This document shows positions 1 to 7,913 of a stretch of 64,000 bases of DNA, in pieces. How positions within the stretch are numbered: position 1 is the first letter of the stretch; every line of letters starts with the position of its first letter. The position numbers were made by a program, and so were the translations under genes. The notes beneath the pieces were generated by a model that had not been told where the DNA came from, did no database searches, and saw nothing but the letters and a program-made list of their open reading frames with translations. The stretch comes from Clostridium senegalense JC122 (GTDB lineage: Bacteria > Bacillota > Clostridia > Clostridiales > Clostridiaceae), in contig NZ_HE611054.1 in assembly GCF_000285575.1 (NCBI RefSeq), forward strand, positions 201,978 through 265,977, read 5' to 3'.

Positions 1-140
1 TTATAAACTTGCATTATGAAAAGTCCTATTACAAATGCAAGAGCCATTGCAATTAACATGTCTAAAATTGATACTGCGCTCATTTTTTCAATGAAACTTG
101 ATTTAAAAATGTCTCCAAAATTGATACTTTGTTCTCCCAT
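1..140 (-). CDS. DUF4956 membrane protein, N-terminal part only
   Basis: This gene runs off the left edge, so only about 46 N-terminal residues are visible. They begin MGEQSINFGDIFKSS and include a hydrophobic stretch from about residue 25 (ILDMLIAMALAFVIGLF) that looks like the first membrane helix. DUF4956 proteins are small multi-helix membrane proteins commonly encoded beside VTC-domain polyphosphate polymerases, and the next gene upstream is one, so the pair probably forms an operon. Two ATG codons are adjacent (143-141 and 140-138). The second has the better spacing from the GGAGG at about 146-150. The family call rests on the short N-terminus plus context. Confidence 0.6.
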   Translation of the reverse strand, partial: MGEQSINFGDIFKSSFIEKMSAVSILDMLIAMALAFVIGLFIMQVY

Positions 141-183
141 CATATTTCCTCCTTATATCTTATAAAAATTTTTAATAAATAAT

Positions 184-870
184 TTAACCATATATTCTAG
201 ATGCAGCATACTTTGAAATAGCAGTTGCTCTACGGTCATTAGTTTGTATGATATGTTGTATTATTTCTGGTAAAAATTCATCATACTTAACTTCAAGCAC
301 TACAAAAGTATTATCTATAGAGCTTATAGTAGGTACATTTGCATCAAAGATACTTTTACTATGAATTCCAGTTCTTATATCCTTATCAAAGGTTATTCTT
401 ACATTACCTGTTGGGTATATATAAGCTTCTCTTGTGTAATCCACTATAGTTTTAGGTTTTAGCAAATCACCTTTCATCTTTGCATATAATTCCACAAATA
501 ATGGTGTATTACTATGCTTTAAAAACTCAATATCGCCTTCGATTATTTTCTCACACTGCTCTTTTGTTATTTTTGCACTATCTTTTCCACATAACCCATT
601 TATTTTAGACTTTTTTTCTAGCTTAATAAATGAATAATCATCGTTGTAAAATCTTATACGAAATTTTTCTCTACGATTTATTCCATTAATCTTTTCCATT
701 AAAGCTTTGTCATTTAAGTTATCAAAATAAAGACTTCTAATTTTATATTCATTATTTTGGTTAGCATTTTTGTCTAACCTCATAATCTGAGTTAACCTAT
801 TTTTGATAGCCATATAGTCTGACATGTTTATATAATGCTTAAGCTCGTGTCTAAACTTCTTTTCAGCCAT
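184..870 (-). CDS. VTC-domain (polyphosphate polymerase-like) protein
   Basis: A 228-residue soluble protein with the VTC tunnel-fold pattern: RHELKHYI near the N-terminus, basic and acidic strands such as RREKFRIRFY and FIKLEKKSK, then VDYTREAY, VRITFDKDIRTG and VVLEVKYDEFLPE. In this superfamily the charged residues line a tunnel that binds nucleotide and polyphosphate. Eukaryotic VTC4 makes polyphosphate from ATP; bacterial members are usually annotated as polyphosphate polymerases without direct proof. The start ATG has a GGAGGTG ribosome site. The downstream DUF4956 gene starts about 40 bases after its stop, consistent with one transcript. No lipid or signal sequence is seen. Confidence 0.85.
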   Translation of the reverse strand: MAEKKFRHELKHYINMSDYMAIKNRLTQIMRLDKNANQNNEYKIRSLYFDNLNDKALMEKINGINRREKFRIRFYNDDYSFIKLEKKSKINGLCGKDSAKITKEQCEKIIEGDIEFLKHSNTPLFVELYAKMKGDLLKPKTIVDYTREAYIYPTGNVRITFDKDIRTGIHSKSIFDANVPTISSIDNTFVVLEVKYDEFLPEIIQHIIQTNDRRATAISKYAASRIYG

Positions 871-942
871 AAATTCAACACCTCCAATCTCTTAACAATA
901 CCTATTCTATATAGTGAACCTTAATATTTCCTTAACAGTTAC

Positions 943-992
943 AATAAAAAATAAAGCACTCTACTGGTAATTTTTCCATTAGAATGCTTTAT
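943..992 (-). terminator. Rho-independent terminator after the sensor kinase
   Basis: Arms 951-963 and 980-992 pair over 13 bases with one wobble. On the minus strand the hairpin is followed by a run of T residues (945-950). It lies just past the stop of the histidine kinase gene at 1003. Confidence 0.8.
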
Positions 993-1002
993 CTTTAATT
1001 CT

Positions 1003-2265
1003 TTATTTTATTCTCTTAGGCACAATTAATACGAATTCAGTTCCCTTTTTATATGTAGATGTTAACTTAATTTTTATTCCTAAAGTGTTTGATATAGACT
1101 TTAATAAACTAAGCCCAATTCCACTTCCATTTATATTTTTCCCTCTTACATATGCACTTCTAAAAAATCTATCATATATACGTTCTTGTTCCTCTTCCTT
1201 AATTCCTATCCCGTTATCTTTAACCGTTATTTTTATCGCCTTATTTATCTCTTCAAATGTTAAGACTATACTTCCACCTTTTTCAGTATACTTGAAGGCA
1301 TTTTCAAGAAGTATTATAATCATTCTTTTTACCTTGCTATAATCCCATCGTACTTTTATATGCTCAATAGGTTTATTTATATAAAACTTCTTACCTTGAA
1401 ATTCAGCTAAATCCATATAAAACTCACTTATATCACTAATTAAACTATTAAGCTTAAATTCTGTAACATTAATATTTACATCAATATCTTCTTTAGATAG
1501 TAATAATAAATCGCTGGTTAACTTCTCAAGACTTTTAATTTCACTCATAATTTTAGAAATATGCTCAAAATCTTTATCCATACTTTGAACCCATGAATTT
1601 GCTATAATTTCTAACCTTCCCTTAATTACAGCTAAAGGAGTACGCATTTCATGTGAAGCATCTTGTACAAAGAACACTTGTTTATCATAAGCTTCCTTTA
1701 CAGGCTTTATTATTTTTGATGAAAGGATATATGATAAAACTAATGCTACTATAATTAAAAGCATTAAACTAAGTATAATGGAAGTTTTCAATTGCGACAT
1801 TGATTGTATTTCTGAATCTACATTAACGAGTAATTGTGTTGTAAATTCACGATTTTTAAAAGTAATTCCTCGAAATTCATATCCATTATGATTTATCTTT
1901 TGCACATCATTATCTACATTATCTTTAAAATTTGGTAATACACTTGCATCAAAATAAGGATTAGGGTTGATATAATATACTTCTTCCCCTACATATACAA
2001 TAGTTATTACTTTAGGTAACATTGGTGGTGGAAATTTATTTTCTTTTTGGTTAAATAAGAAGTTTCCTTCATGAATTTTGCTATTTAAATATTTATCTAC
2101 AGCATTTTTTTGTTCATACAACTGATCATCTATATTAGTAAAGACTCTTGATTTGTATAAAGTTGTAGTTATTATTGCAAAAATGAATAAACAACCAAAC
2201 ACTATAACTGTACTTATAAGTGTTACTTTTCTTTTAGTGCTACGAAAAATATCTTTTCTTTTCAT
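1003..2265 (-). CDS. Sensor histidine kinase of an OmpR-type two-component system
   Basis: A membrane histidine kinase of 420 residues. It has a basic N-terminus, a first membrane helix near residues 14-36, an extracellular segment of about 120 residues, a second helix near 160-182, then the dimerisation box DASHEMRTPLAVI with the phospho-accepting His near residue 205. The ATPase motifs ENAFKYT, DNGIGI and GSGIGLSLL follow. The reading frame is open further upstream from a TTG, but the ATG at 2265 follows a GGAG that overlaps the end of the response regulator gene, so I take it as the start. The gene abuts its regulator, which supports translational coupling. The stimulus is not evident. Confidence 0.9.
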   Translation of the reverse strand: MKRKDIFRSTKRKVTLISTVIVFGCLFIFAIITTTLYKSRVFTNIDDQLYEQKNAVDKYLNSKIHEGNFLFNQKENKFPPPMLPKVITIVYVGEEVYYINPNPYFDASVLPNFKDNVDNDVQKINHNGYEFRGITFKNREFTTQLLVNVDSEIQSMSQLKTSIILSLMLLIIVALVLSYILSSKIIKPVKEAYDKQVFFVQDASHEMRTPLAVIKGRLEIIANSWVQSMDKDFEHISKIMSEIKSLEKLTSDLLLLSKEDIDVNINVTEFKLNSLISDISEFYMDLAEFQGKKFYINKPIEHIKVRWDYSKVKRMIIILLENAFKYTEKGGSIVLTFEEINKAIKITVKDNGIGIKEEEQERIYDRFFRSAYVRGKNINGSGIGLSLLKSISNTLGIKIKLTSTYKKGTEFVLIVPKRIK

Positions 2266-2266
2266 T

Positions 2267-2950
2267 CTACTCTCCAATACTTTCGTCAATTAAATATCCC
2301 ATTCCCCTTTTAGTTATAATATATTTATCATATCCAAAACCACTTAGTTTTTTACGTAATCTACTCATATAAACTTCAATAATTTCTGTTGATGCATCAC
2401 TATCATATCCACATATATTATCAAAAATTTGTTCTTTAAAAAGCACCACTCCCTTATTGATAACTAAATACTCTAAAAGGTTATATAGCTTTTCATTAAG
2501 TTCTATTTCTTTATCTTCTATATATACTTTTTTAGTTTTCATATTGATTTCCATATCTTTTAGTTCAAGTATGTTAGAATTTTTTATCTTTCCCATACTT
2601 TTTAAAATAGCATTAATTCTAGCCTTTAATTCTTCCATATAAAAAGGTTTTGTAAGATAATCGTTTGCACCTAAATCAAAAGCTTTAAGTTTATCTCCTA
2701 ATTCTTCTTTTGCTGTTAATACAATAACTCCTACATTTAAACTCTTTTTAGAAATGTAATTTAATACACCCATACCATCTACTTCTGGTAGCATTAAGTC
2801 TAATATGACCACATCATAACAATAGGCATTTAAATACTCTATAGCATCAGAGCCATTATATACAGACTCTATCTCCACATCATTTTTAAAATATTCTAAT
2901 ATGTTTTCAACTATCTTTATATTATCCTCAACAAGTAATACTTTTATCAT
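2267..2950 (-). CDS. OmpR/PhoB-family response regulator
   Basis: A 227-residue regulator with a receiver domain at residues 1-115 (acidic pocket VEDN, phospho-acceptor Asp51 in VVILDLMLPE, conserved Lys in the NDYLTKPF segment) and a C-terminal winged helix ending in RLRKKLSGFGYDKYIITKRGMGY. It lies directly upstream of the sensor kinase and should be its partner. The start ATG follows GGGGAG. The VTC/DUF4956 pair lies further downstream but a terminator separates them, so control of that pair is only a guess from proximity. Confidence 0.92.
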   Translation of the reverse strand: MIKVLLVEDNIKIVENILEYFKNDVEIESVYNGSDAIEYLNAYCYDVVILDLMLPEVDGMGVLNYISKKSLNVGVIVLTAKEELGDKLKAFDLGANDYLTKPFYMEELKARINAILKSMGKIKNSNILELKDMEINMKTKKVYIEDKEIELNEKLYNLLEYLVINKGVVLFKEQIFDNICGYDSDASTEIIEVYMSRLRKKLSGFGYDKYIITKRGMGYLIDESIGE

Positions 2951-3076
2951 ATTCTCCCCTCAACTCCTAAAAAATTTTATAATATAATAATTATAGTACT
3001 GCTTCCTTTAAACTACCTTAACAAATATTTTTTTATCTTTAAAAACTTTACTTTTAGTTTATCCAAAACAAAATTA

Positions 3077-3118
3077 AAAAGCACTCCTTTAAAATTATTT
3101 TTAAAGGAGTGCTTTTTT
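3077..3118 (-). terminator. Bidirectional terminator after the P-type ATPase
   Basis: A perfect inverted repeat (AAAAAGCACTCCTTTAA and its complement) with A and T runs on both sides, 15 bases past the ATPase stop. It would end transcription of the metal ATPase on the minus strand. Confidence 0.9.
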
Positions 3119-3132
3119 AACACAACATTATT

Positions 3133-5442
3133 TTAATATTTTTTATATCTAATTACTCTCATAGCATTTAATATAGCTAGTACAGCCACACCTACATCTG
3201 CAAATACAGCATCCCACATTGTTGCCATTCTTAAACTTCCTAGTATTAAAACTATTATTTTAACACCTAATGCAAATACTATATTTTCTACAACTATTTT
3301 TCTTGTTTTTTTAGATATATTTATCGCTGTAGCTATTTTAGATGGTTCATCTGTCATTATAACAACATCTGCTGCCTCTATTGCTGCATCAGAACCAAGT
3401 CCACCCATTGCTATTCCAATGTCTGCTCTTGCTAAAACTGGAGCATCATTTATTCCATCACCAACAAATGCAACTTTTTTATTTTTAGATTTAGCTTTAT
3501 CTACTTCCTCTAACTTTTCAACTTTATCTTGAGGTAATAGTTCATAATAAACCTTATCTAAACCTAAAGTTTTTCCAACTTTTAATGCAACTTTTTCATT
3601 ATCTCCAGTAAGCATTACTGTATTTTTTACTCCATTTGATTTCAGCTTTGCTATTGCCTGTTTTGCATCATCTTTTACTGTATCTTCTATAATTATGCTA
3701 CCTATAAATTCTTTATCTATTGCAACATAAATTACTGTTCCTACTGTATCAACCTTACTAAATTCTATATTATTGCTTTCCATTATTTTAATATTTCCAG
3801 CAACTATCTTCTTGCCTTCAACATAAGCAATAATACCCTGTCCAGCAATCTCTTCATGTTTTTCTATCTTAGAATTATCTATATCCTTTTTATAAGCATT
3901 AACCACTGATTTTGCTATTGGATGATTAGAAAAACTTTCAGCATAAGCTGCATATTCTAATACTTTTTCTTTATCGTAATTATTACTGCTGTTAACAGTG
4001 GTTACATTAAATACTCCTTTAGTAAGAGTTCCTGTTTTATCAAAAACTACTGTTTCTATATCTTTTAATATTTCTAAATAGTTACTTCCTTTAATTAAAA
4101 CTCCATTTTTAGATGCTGCACCAATTCCTCCAAAGAATCCTAATGGAATTGAAATAACAAGTGCACATGGACAAGAAATAACTAAGAATATTAATGCTCT
4201 ATATCCCCAATCACTAAATGTTGCACCTTCAACAAATAACGGTGGAATAATAGCAAGTAAGGCTGCTGATATAACAACTATTGGTGTATAATATTTGGCA
4301 AACTTAGTTATAAAGTTTTCTGCCTTTGCCTTACGGTTACCTGCATTTTGAACCAAATCAAGTATTTTAGCTACAGTAGATTCTCCAAAAGGTTTAGTTA
4401 CTTTAACAGTTATAACACCACTTTGATTTATAAAACCACTTAAAACCTCATCCTCTTTTTCAATAGTTCTTGGCATTGACTCTCCAGTTAATGCTGAAGT
4501 ATCTACCATTGTAGTTCCATCAACTACAACTCCATCTAGTGGTACTTTTTCTCCAGGTTTTACAACTATATATTCTCCTATATTAACTTCTTCTGGCGAT
4601 ACAACAACTATATCATTACCTTTTTTTAAGTTAGCAAAATCCGGCCTAATATCCATAAGACTTGATATTGACTTACGTGAATTGTTTACTGCTATATGTT
4701 GGAACAATTCACCTACTTGATAGAATAACATAACTCCTACACCTTCAGGATATTGTCCAACTATGAAAGCTCCTATTGTTGCTATTGTCATTAAAAAGTT
4801 TTCATCAAATATTTGACCTCGAGCTATATTTTTAACCGCTCTTAAAACAATTTCTCCACCAACAATAACATAAGCTATTAAAAATATAATTAACTCTATA
4901 TTATTTTCTAAATTTAATATATTACCTATAAGAAAAATAGCTCCGCCTAATATTAATTTATTAATTTCCTTTTTATGCTCTTTATATATAGAGCTTTTTT
5001 CTTTTTTTAAACCACTATTATTTTTTTCTATAGTTTCCTTATCTAAAACTTTAACCTGTGGTTCTAGTTTTTTAACTATTGATTTTATTTCCTCTGAAAT
5101 TATTGGAATGTTTTCTTCCTCATCATATTGAAAAACTAAAGTCTTATTCATAAAATTTAAATTTGCTGCCTTAACACCTTTAATTTCTCTTGTTTTATTT
5201 TCTATCTTCGAAGCACAATTAGCACAATCTAAACCTTCTAAAATCAACTCTTTTTTATTATTTTTTATTTCTTTCGGTTGTATTTTATTAATAATGTCAT
5301 GATTATGATCATGTCCACCACAGCAATTACTACCATGGTCATGTCCACTGCAACAATCTTCTTTATGATTATGCTCATGGTTATCTCTACTACAACAACT
5401 ATTATTCTCAGTCTTTATAATTTCTATTTTTTTTGCACTCAA
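3133..5442 (-). CDS. P1B-type heavy-metal (Zn/Cd) exporting ATPase, main part
   Basis: A 769-residue reading frame with the full core of a CadA/ZntA-type efflux ATPase. It begins with a His/Cys-rich linker (about residues 15-50), then a heavy-metal-associated domain with GLDCANC, eight predicted membrane helices, the intramembrane metal motif CPC near residue 425, the phosphorylation site DKTGTLT near 465, the SNHPIAKS motif and GDGINDAP near 660. The last helices carry ADVGVAVLAILNA, the Asp expected of Zn/Cd rather than Cu pumps. The only available start is a TTG with no ribosome site, and codons upstream of it in the same frame continue a second HMA domain. The protein is probably made as a longer product through a -1 shift at 5511-5517. 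Confidence 0.92.
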   Translation of the reverse strand: MSAKKIEIIKTENNSCCSRDNHEHNHKEDCCSGHDHGSNCCGGHDHNHDIINKIQPKEIKNNKKELILEGLDCANCASKIENKTREIKGVKAANLNFMNKTLVFQYDEEENIPIISEEIKSIVKKLEPQVKVLDKETIEKNNSGLKKEKSSIYKEHKKEINKLILGGAIFLIGNILNLENNIELIIFLIAYVIVGGEIVLRAVKNIARGQIFDENFLMTIATIGAFIVGQYPEGVGVMLFYQVGELFQHIAVNNSRKSISSLMDIRPDFANLKKGNDIVVVSPEEVNIGEYIVVKPGEKVPLDGVVVDGTTMVDTSALTGESMPRTIEKEDEVLSGFINQSGVITVKVTKPFGESTVAKILDLVQNAGNRKAKAENFITKFAKYYTPIVVISAALLAIIPPLFVEGATFSDWGYRALIFLVISCPCALVISIPLGFFGGIGAASKNGVLIKGSNYLEILKDIETVVFDKTGTLTKGVFNVTTVNSSNNYDKEKVLEYAAYAESFSNHPIAKSVVNAYKKDIDNSKIEKHEEIAGQGIIAYVEGKKIVAGNIKIMESNNIEFSKVDTVGTVIYVAIDKEFIGSIIIEDTVKDDAKQAIAKLKSNGVKNTVMLTGDNEKVALKVGKTLGLDKVYYELLPQDKVEKLEEVDKAKSKNKKVAFVGDGINDAPVLARADIGIAMGGLGSDAAIEAADVVIMTDEPSKIATAINISKKTRKIVVENIVFALGVKIIVLILGSLRMATMWDAVFADVGVAVLAILNAMRVIRYKKY

Positions 5443-5507
5443 CGTTGGCTTTAAAGGAATAGTTTTTTTATCCTCTTTAATAATTACGTCCGGTTCTATT
5501 TTATTTA

Positions 5508-5517
5508 CTATTTTTTT
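5508..5517 (-). other. Candidate -1 frameshift site: A AAA AAA followed by TAG
   Basis: In the upstream frame the codons read ATA AAA AAA TAG, so the seven A residues (5511-5517) form a canonical X XXY YYZ slippery heptamer directly before the stop. A -1 shift joins the first HMA domain to the ATPase. I see no clear Shine-Dalgarno-like stimulator upstream and no strong downstream hairpin. Confidence 0.45.
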
Positions 5518-5693
5518 ATTTTTAATAAGGTGTCTTCATTTGAATCTTCATCTTTTGTTTCAAAAAGGAGACTTCTAGTCATAAAATTAACTGTAACATC
5601 TTTTATATCATCTAATTCTTTTATTTTATTTTCTATTTTTGAAGCACAATTAGCACAATGTAAATTCTCTAAAACTAATTGTTTTTTACTCAA
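5508..5693 (-). CDS. N-terminal HMA domain of the metal ATPase (separate frame)
   Basis: About 61 residues from a TTG at 5693, which has a GGAGG at 8 bases, so this rather than the ATG at 5735 is probably the start. It contains a ferredoxin-like HMA domain with NLHCANCASKIENK. The frame stops at TAG (5510-5508) right after A AAA AAA. If ribosomes or polymerase slip by -1 there, translation goes on as IVNKIEPDVIIKEDKK, which aligns with the end of the second HMA domain (IVKKLEPQVKVLDKET), and runs into the ATPase frame without a stop. Alone, the product would be a small CopZ-like metal carrier. A sequencing error or true mutation would look the same. Confidence 0.8.
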   Translation of the reverse strand: MSKKQLVLENLHCANCASKIENKIKELDDIKDVTVNFMTRSLLFETKDEDSNEDTLLKIKK

Positions 5694-5714
5694 AACATTC
5701 ACCTCCAAACTATG

Positions 5715-5740
5715 AACATATGAATAATTGTTCATATGTT
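5715..5740 (-). promoter_or_regulatory. ArsR/SmtB-type 12-2-12 operator
   Basis: A 26-base imperfect palindrome built of half-sites AACATATGAACA and TATTCATATGTT separated by two bases, with one mismatch between the arms. Spacing and the TGAA/TTCA core match operators of Zn/Cd-sensing ArsR-family repressors (SmtB, CzrA, ZiaR). It lies between the -10 box and the start of the metal ATPase, where a repressor would block initiation. No ArsR gene is present in this window. Confidence 0.75.
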
Positions 5741-5746
5741 AATATT

Positions 5747-5776
5747 ATAATACTCCTTTACCCTCAAAAGTGTCAA
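5747..5776 (-). promoter_or_regulatory. Sigma-70-type promoter of the metal ATPase
   Basis: On the minus strand TTGACA (5776-5771) and TATTAT (5752-5747) are separated by 18 bases, just ahead of the ArsR-type operator. A TATAAT overlaps the -10 box slightly further downstream at 21-base spacing. The expected transcription start lies within the operator. Confidence 0.65.
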
Positions 5777-5835
5777 CGTTTTTTTGAAAATTTATTTTAA
5801 ATTTAAAACTACATCTTATATAAAAATACTTTAAA

Positions 5836-5895
5836 GTTATTGAATAGATTTAAATTGGAACTTGTTTCACTATATTTATAGGATTCCAAATTAGT
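5836..5895. repeat. Copy of dispersed intergenic repeat (family 2 end)
   Basis: This stretch (TTATTGAATAGATTTAAATT, then GGAACTTG and CACTATATTTATAGG) closely resembles segments at 12566-12620, 29716-29771 and 38795-38830. It is part of the 5777-6009 spacer, in which I see no gene. Confidence 0.5.
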
Positions 5896-6009
5896 GACTA
5901 AAATTATTCTTGGTAAATTTTTATAAAAAAATAACCAACATCTAATAGTTACTTTATAATATAACTATAGTATATTGGCTTTTAAATCTAACACTTTTGA
6001 AATTACATT

Positions 6010-6129
6010 TTATATTTTCATAATTAAATTTTTATAAAAATCTTTTTCATACCCAACCTTTTTTAGTTTTTTATCTTTAATAAGCTTTTGTACTCGTGAA
6101 ATAATACTTTTATCATTTATTCTAAATTC
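6010..6129 (-). pseudogene. Possible C-terminal remnant of a host gene beside the Bce module
   Basis: Just past the stop of the GC-richer sensor kinase the DNA becomes AT-rich again, and one frame reads a 39-residue Lys-rich tail (EFRINDKSIISRVQKLIKDK and onward) ending in TAA at 6010. There is no start or ribosome site and I do not recognise the family. It could be the end of a gene cut when the resistance module was inserted, or chance coding in AT-rich DNA. Confidence 0.2.
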
Positions 6130-7187
6130 TTTTTCCTCTTCAATGATTGTTGTACTTTTGGGAAAATCAATGACAAGGTTGTGCCTTTGTCACATCCTAA
6201 ATTATGTGATTGAACATTTACTCTAATATTCAAATCATCAGCCATTTTCTGAACCAAATACAATCCCATTCCCGTAGATCGACTCAAATAGCTTCCCGTA
6301 ACCCCTGTAAATCCTTTATCAAAGATAAACGGCAAATCAGATGGTGGTATACCTAAACCATTGTCATTGATATACAAAACAATTTGCCCTGTATCTGTAT
6401 CTTCTTTCACTTCAAAACGAAGCAAAGGAGAAACTTCTTTATCTGGATATTTCACACTATTGCTGATTATCTGCCCTAAAATAAACATAAGCCCTTTTTG
6501 ATCAGATACAACCTCATAATCTTCATCTGAACATTCAATATGAAAGCCTGCTTCTTCTAAAAGCGTAGAATTATCCTCAACAGCTTCCATGCATACATTT
6601 AGAATTGACAACGGTTCCCAATAATAATCCTTGTGCACAGCACCCAGACGGGAAAAATAAAGAATTTGTTCTACGTCTTGCCTGATATAGTCACGAGCAT
6701 ATAACATTCTTGTGTGAACAAGGGGAGATATTTCATCTTTTCGATTATCCAATAACAATGTCATTAGTGATAAGGGCCTTTTGATTTCATGTACCCAGTT
6801 TTCGATATAATTCTCATAATCTATAACCTGTGTATTTCGCTTATCCACTTCCACTTGCTTTTCTCTTAAATACTGACCAATCTCATGGATGTATGGACGT
6901 AGTGATGCAGAAGTGATTTCACTTAACAAATATTCATTTGTTTCATCCGGTTCTAGCAAAAAATTTTGGAATGCAACGTTCTCTTTTTTACGTTTTCTAA
7001 TGATAAGCGTAAGTGGTATGATAAATGCAGATAAAATAACAAAAAACATAAGACCGGCAAGTTTAAGAAAATCTCCCGGATACGCCACCCATGCAAAAAA
7101 CAGAAATAAAATATCAACATAAATCAATGAAATCAACCAAATCTTGCAAGAAGAAATATGGGCGAAAATAGTATGTATTTTTTTCAT
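6117..7187 (-). CDS. BceS-like intramembrane-sensing histidine kinase
   Basis: A 356-residue kinase with two closely spaced membrane helices near residues 15-35 and 42-63 and almost no extracellular loop, the mark of Bce-type kinases that sense through a partner transporter. The H-box is WVHEIKRPLSLM with His133; ATPase motifs include NSVKY, DNGLGIP and STGMGLYLVQKM. The ATG overlaps the stop of the regulator gene (ATGA), indicating translational coupling; a GTG 12 bases upstream is possible but less likely. It ends an apparent four-gene operon and shares the higher GC of that block. Confidence 0.9.
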   Translation of the reverse strand: MKKIHTIFAHISSCKIWLISLIYVDILFLFFAWVAYPGDFLKLAGLMFFVILSAFIIPLTLIIRKRKKENVAFQNFLLEPDETNEYLLSEITSASLRPYIHEIGQYLREKQVEVDKRNTQVIDYENYIENWVHEIKRPLSLMTLLLDNRKDEISPLVHTRMLYARDYIRQDVEQILYFSRLGAVHKDYYWEPLSILNVCMEAVEDNSTLLEEAGFHIECSDEDYEVVSDQKGLMFILGQIISNSVKYPDKEVSPLLRFEVKEDTDTGQIVLYINDNGLGIPPSDLPFIFDKGFTGVTGSYLSRSTGMGLYLVQKMADDLNIRVNVQSHNLGCDKGTTLSLIFPKVQQSLKRKKNLE

Positions 7188-7867
7188 AAGTTCACCCACT
7201 CTCTTAATCTATACCCCTGTCCTCGCACTGTTTCAATGCGATTATCAATACCAAAACTTCGCAATGTTTTTCGTAAACGAGTGAAATTCACTTGTAGTGC
7301 ATTTTCATCTATAAATTCATTCGTATTCCAGATAGCATGACACAATTCAGACCTTGTGACGATATTAGGACTATTAATCAATAAGGTAAGCAATAGCTTT
7401 CCCTCATTTGGTGGTAAAATATAAGAATTTTTGCCAATATAAATTGTAAAAGTGTTGGGGTCAATCCTAAAATTTCCACCATTTAATAAACCTTGCTGTT
7501 CATTTTTTGAGGTTCTACGCAACAGATTTTTGATACGAGCTAACAAGCGTTCCATGTTGCACGGCTTTGTTAAATAATCATCTGCGCCTAATCCCAACGC
7601 GTGCAATTCATCCTGCAATTTATCTCTTGCAGTCAATATCAATATATTGCCAATACCTTTGGACTTTAGTGATTTGCAGATTTCAAAGCCTGATTGATAA
7701 GGTAAATTTATATCAAGTAATATTAAATCGGGAGCAAGTTCAAGTATTTGAGAAACTGCATTTTCAAAATTTGATATTGGCAACGCTTCATATCCTGATT
7801 TATTTAAAAGATAAATCAGCTCCTCCCTCATGTATATATCATCTTCAACCACAATAACCCTAGTCAA
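7184..7867 (-). CDS. BceR-like response regulator
   Basis: A 227-residue OmpR-family regulator: receiver domain with VEDD, phospho-acceptor Asp52 in LILLDINLPYQSG and DYLTKPCN, followed by a winged-helix domain ending TVRGQGYRL. The start is a TTG with a strong GGAGGAGG site. It overlaps the sensor kinase start by four bases and follows the permease gene, the usual company of a BceR-type regulator that turns on its own transporter when peptide antibiotics are present. Confidence 0.9.
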   Translation of the reverse strand: MTRVIVVEDDIYMREELIYLLNKSGYEALPISNFENAVSQILELAPDLILLDINLPYQSGFEICKSLKSKGIGNILILTARDKLQDELHALGLGADDYLTKPCNMERLLARIKNLLRRTSKNEQQGLLNGGNFRIDPNTFTIYIGKNSYILPPNEGKLLLTLLINSPNIVTRSELCHAIWNTNEFIDENALQVNFTRLRKTLRSFGIDNRIETVRGQGYRLREWVNL

Positions 7868-7913
7868 TAAAACCTCCTCCTCTCTTTATTACAATAGCAG
7901 TATACACAGTCAT

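Noticed and set aside
5508..5735. ATG at 5735 as the start of the first HMA domain
   Set aside because: It lies inside the operator palindrome and lacks a ribosome site, while the TTG at 5693 has GGAGG at normal distance.
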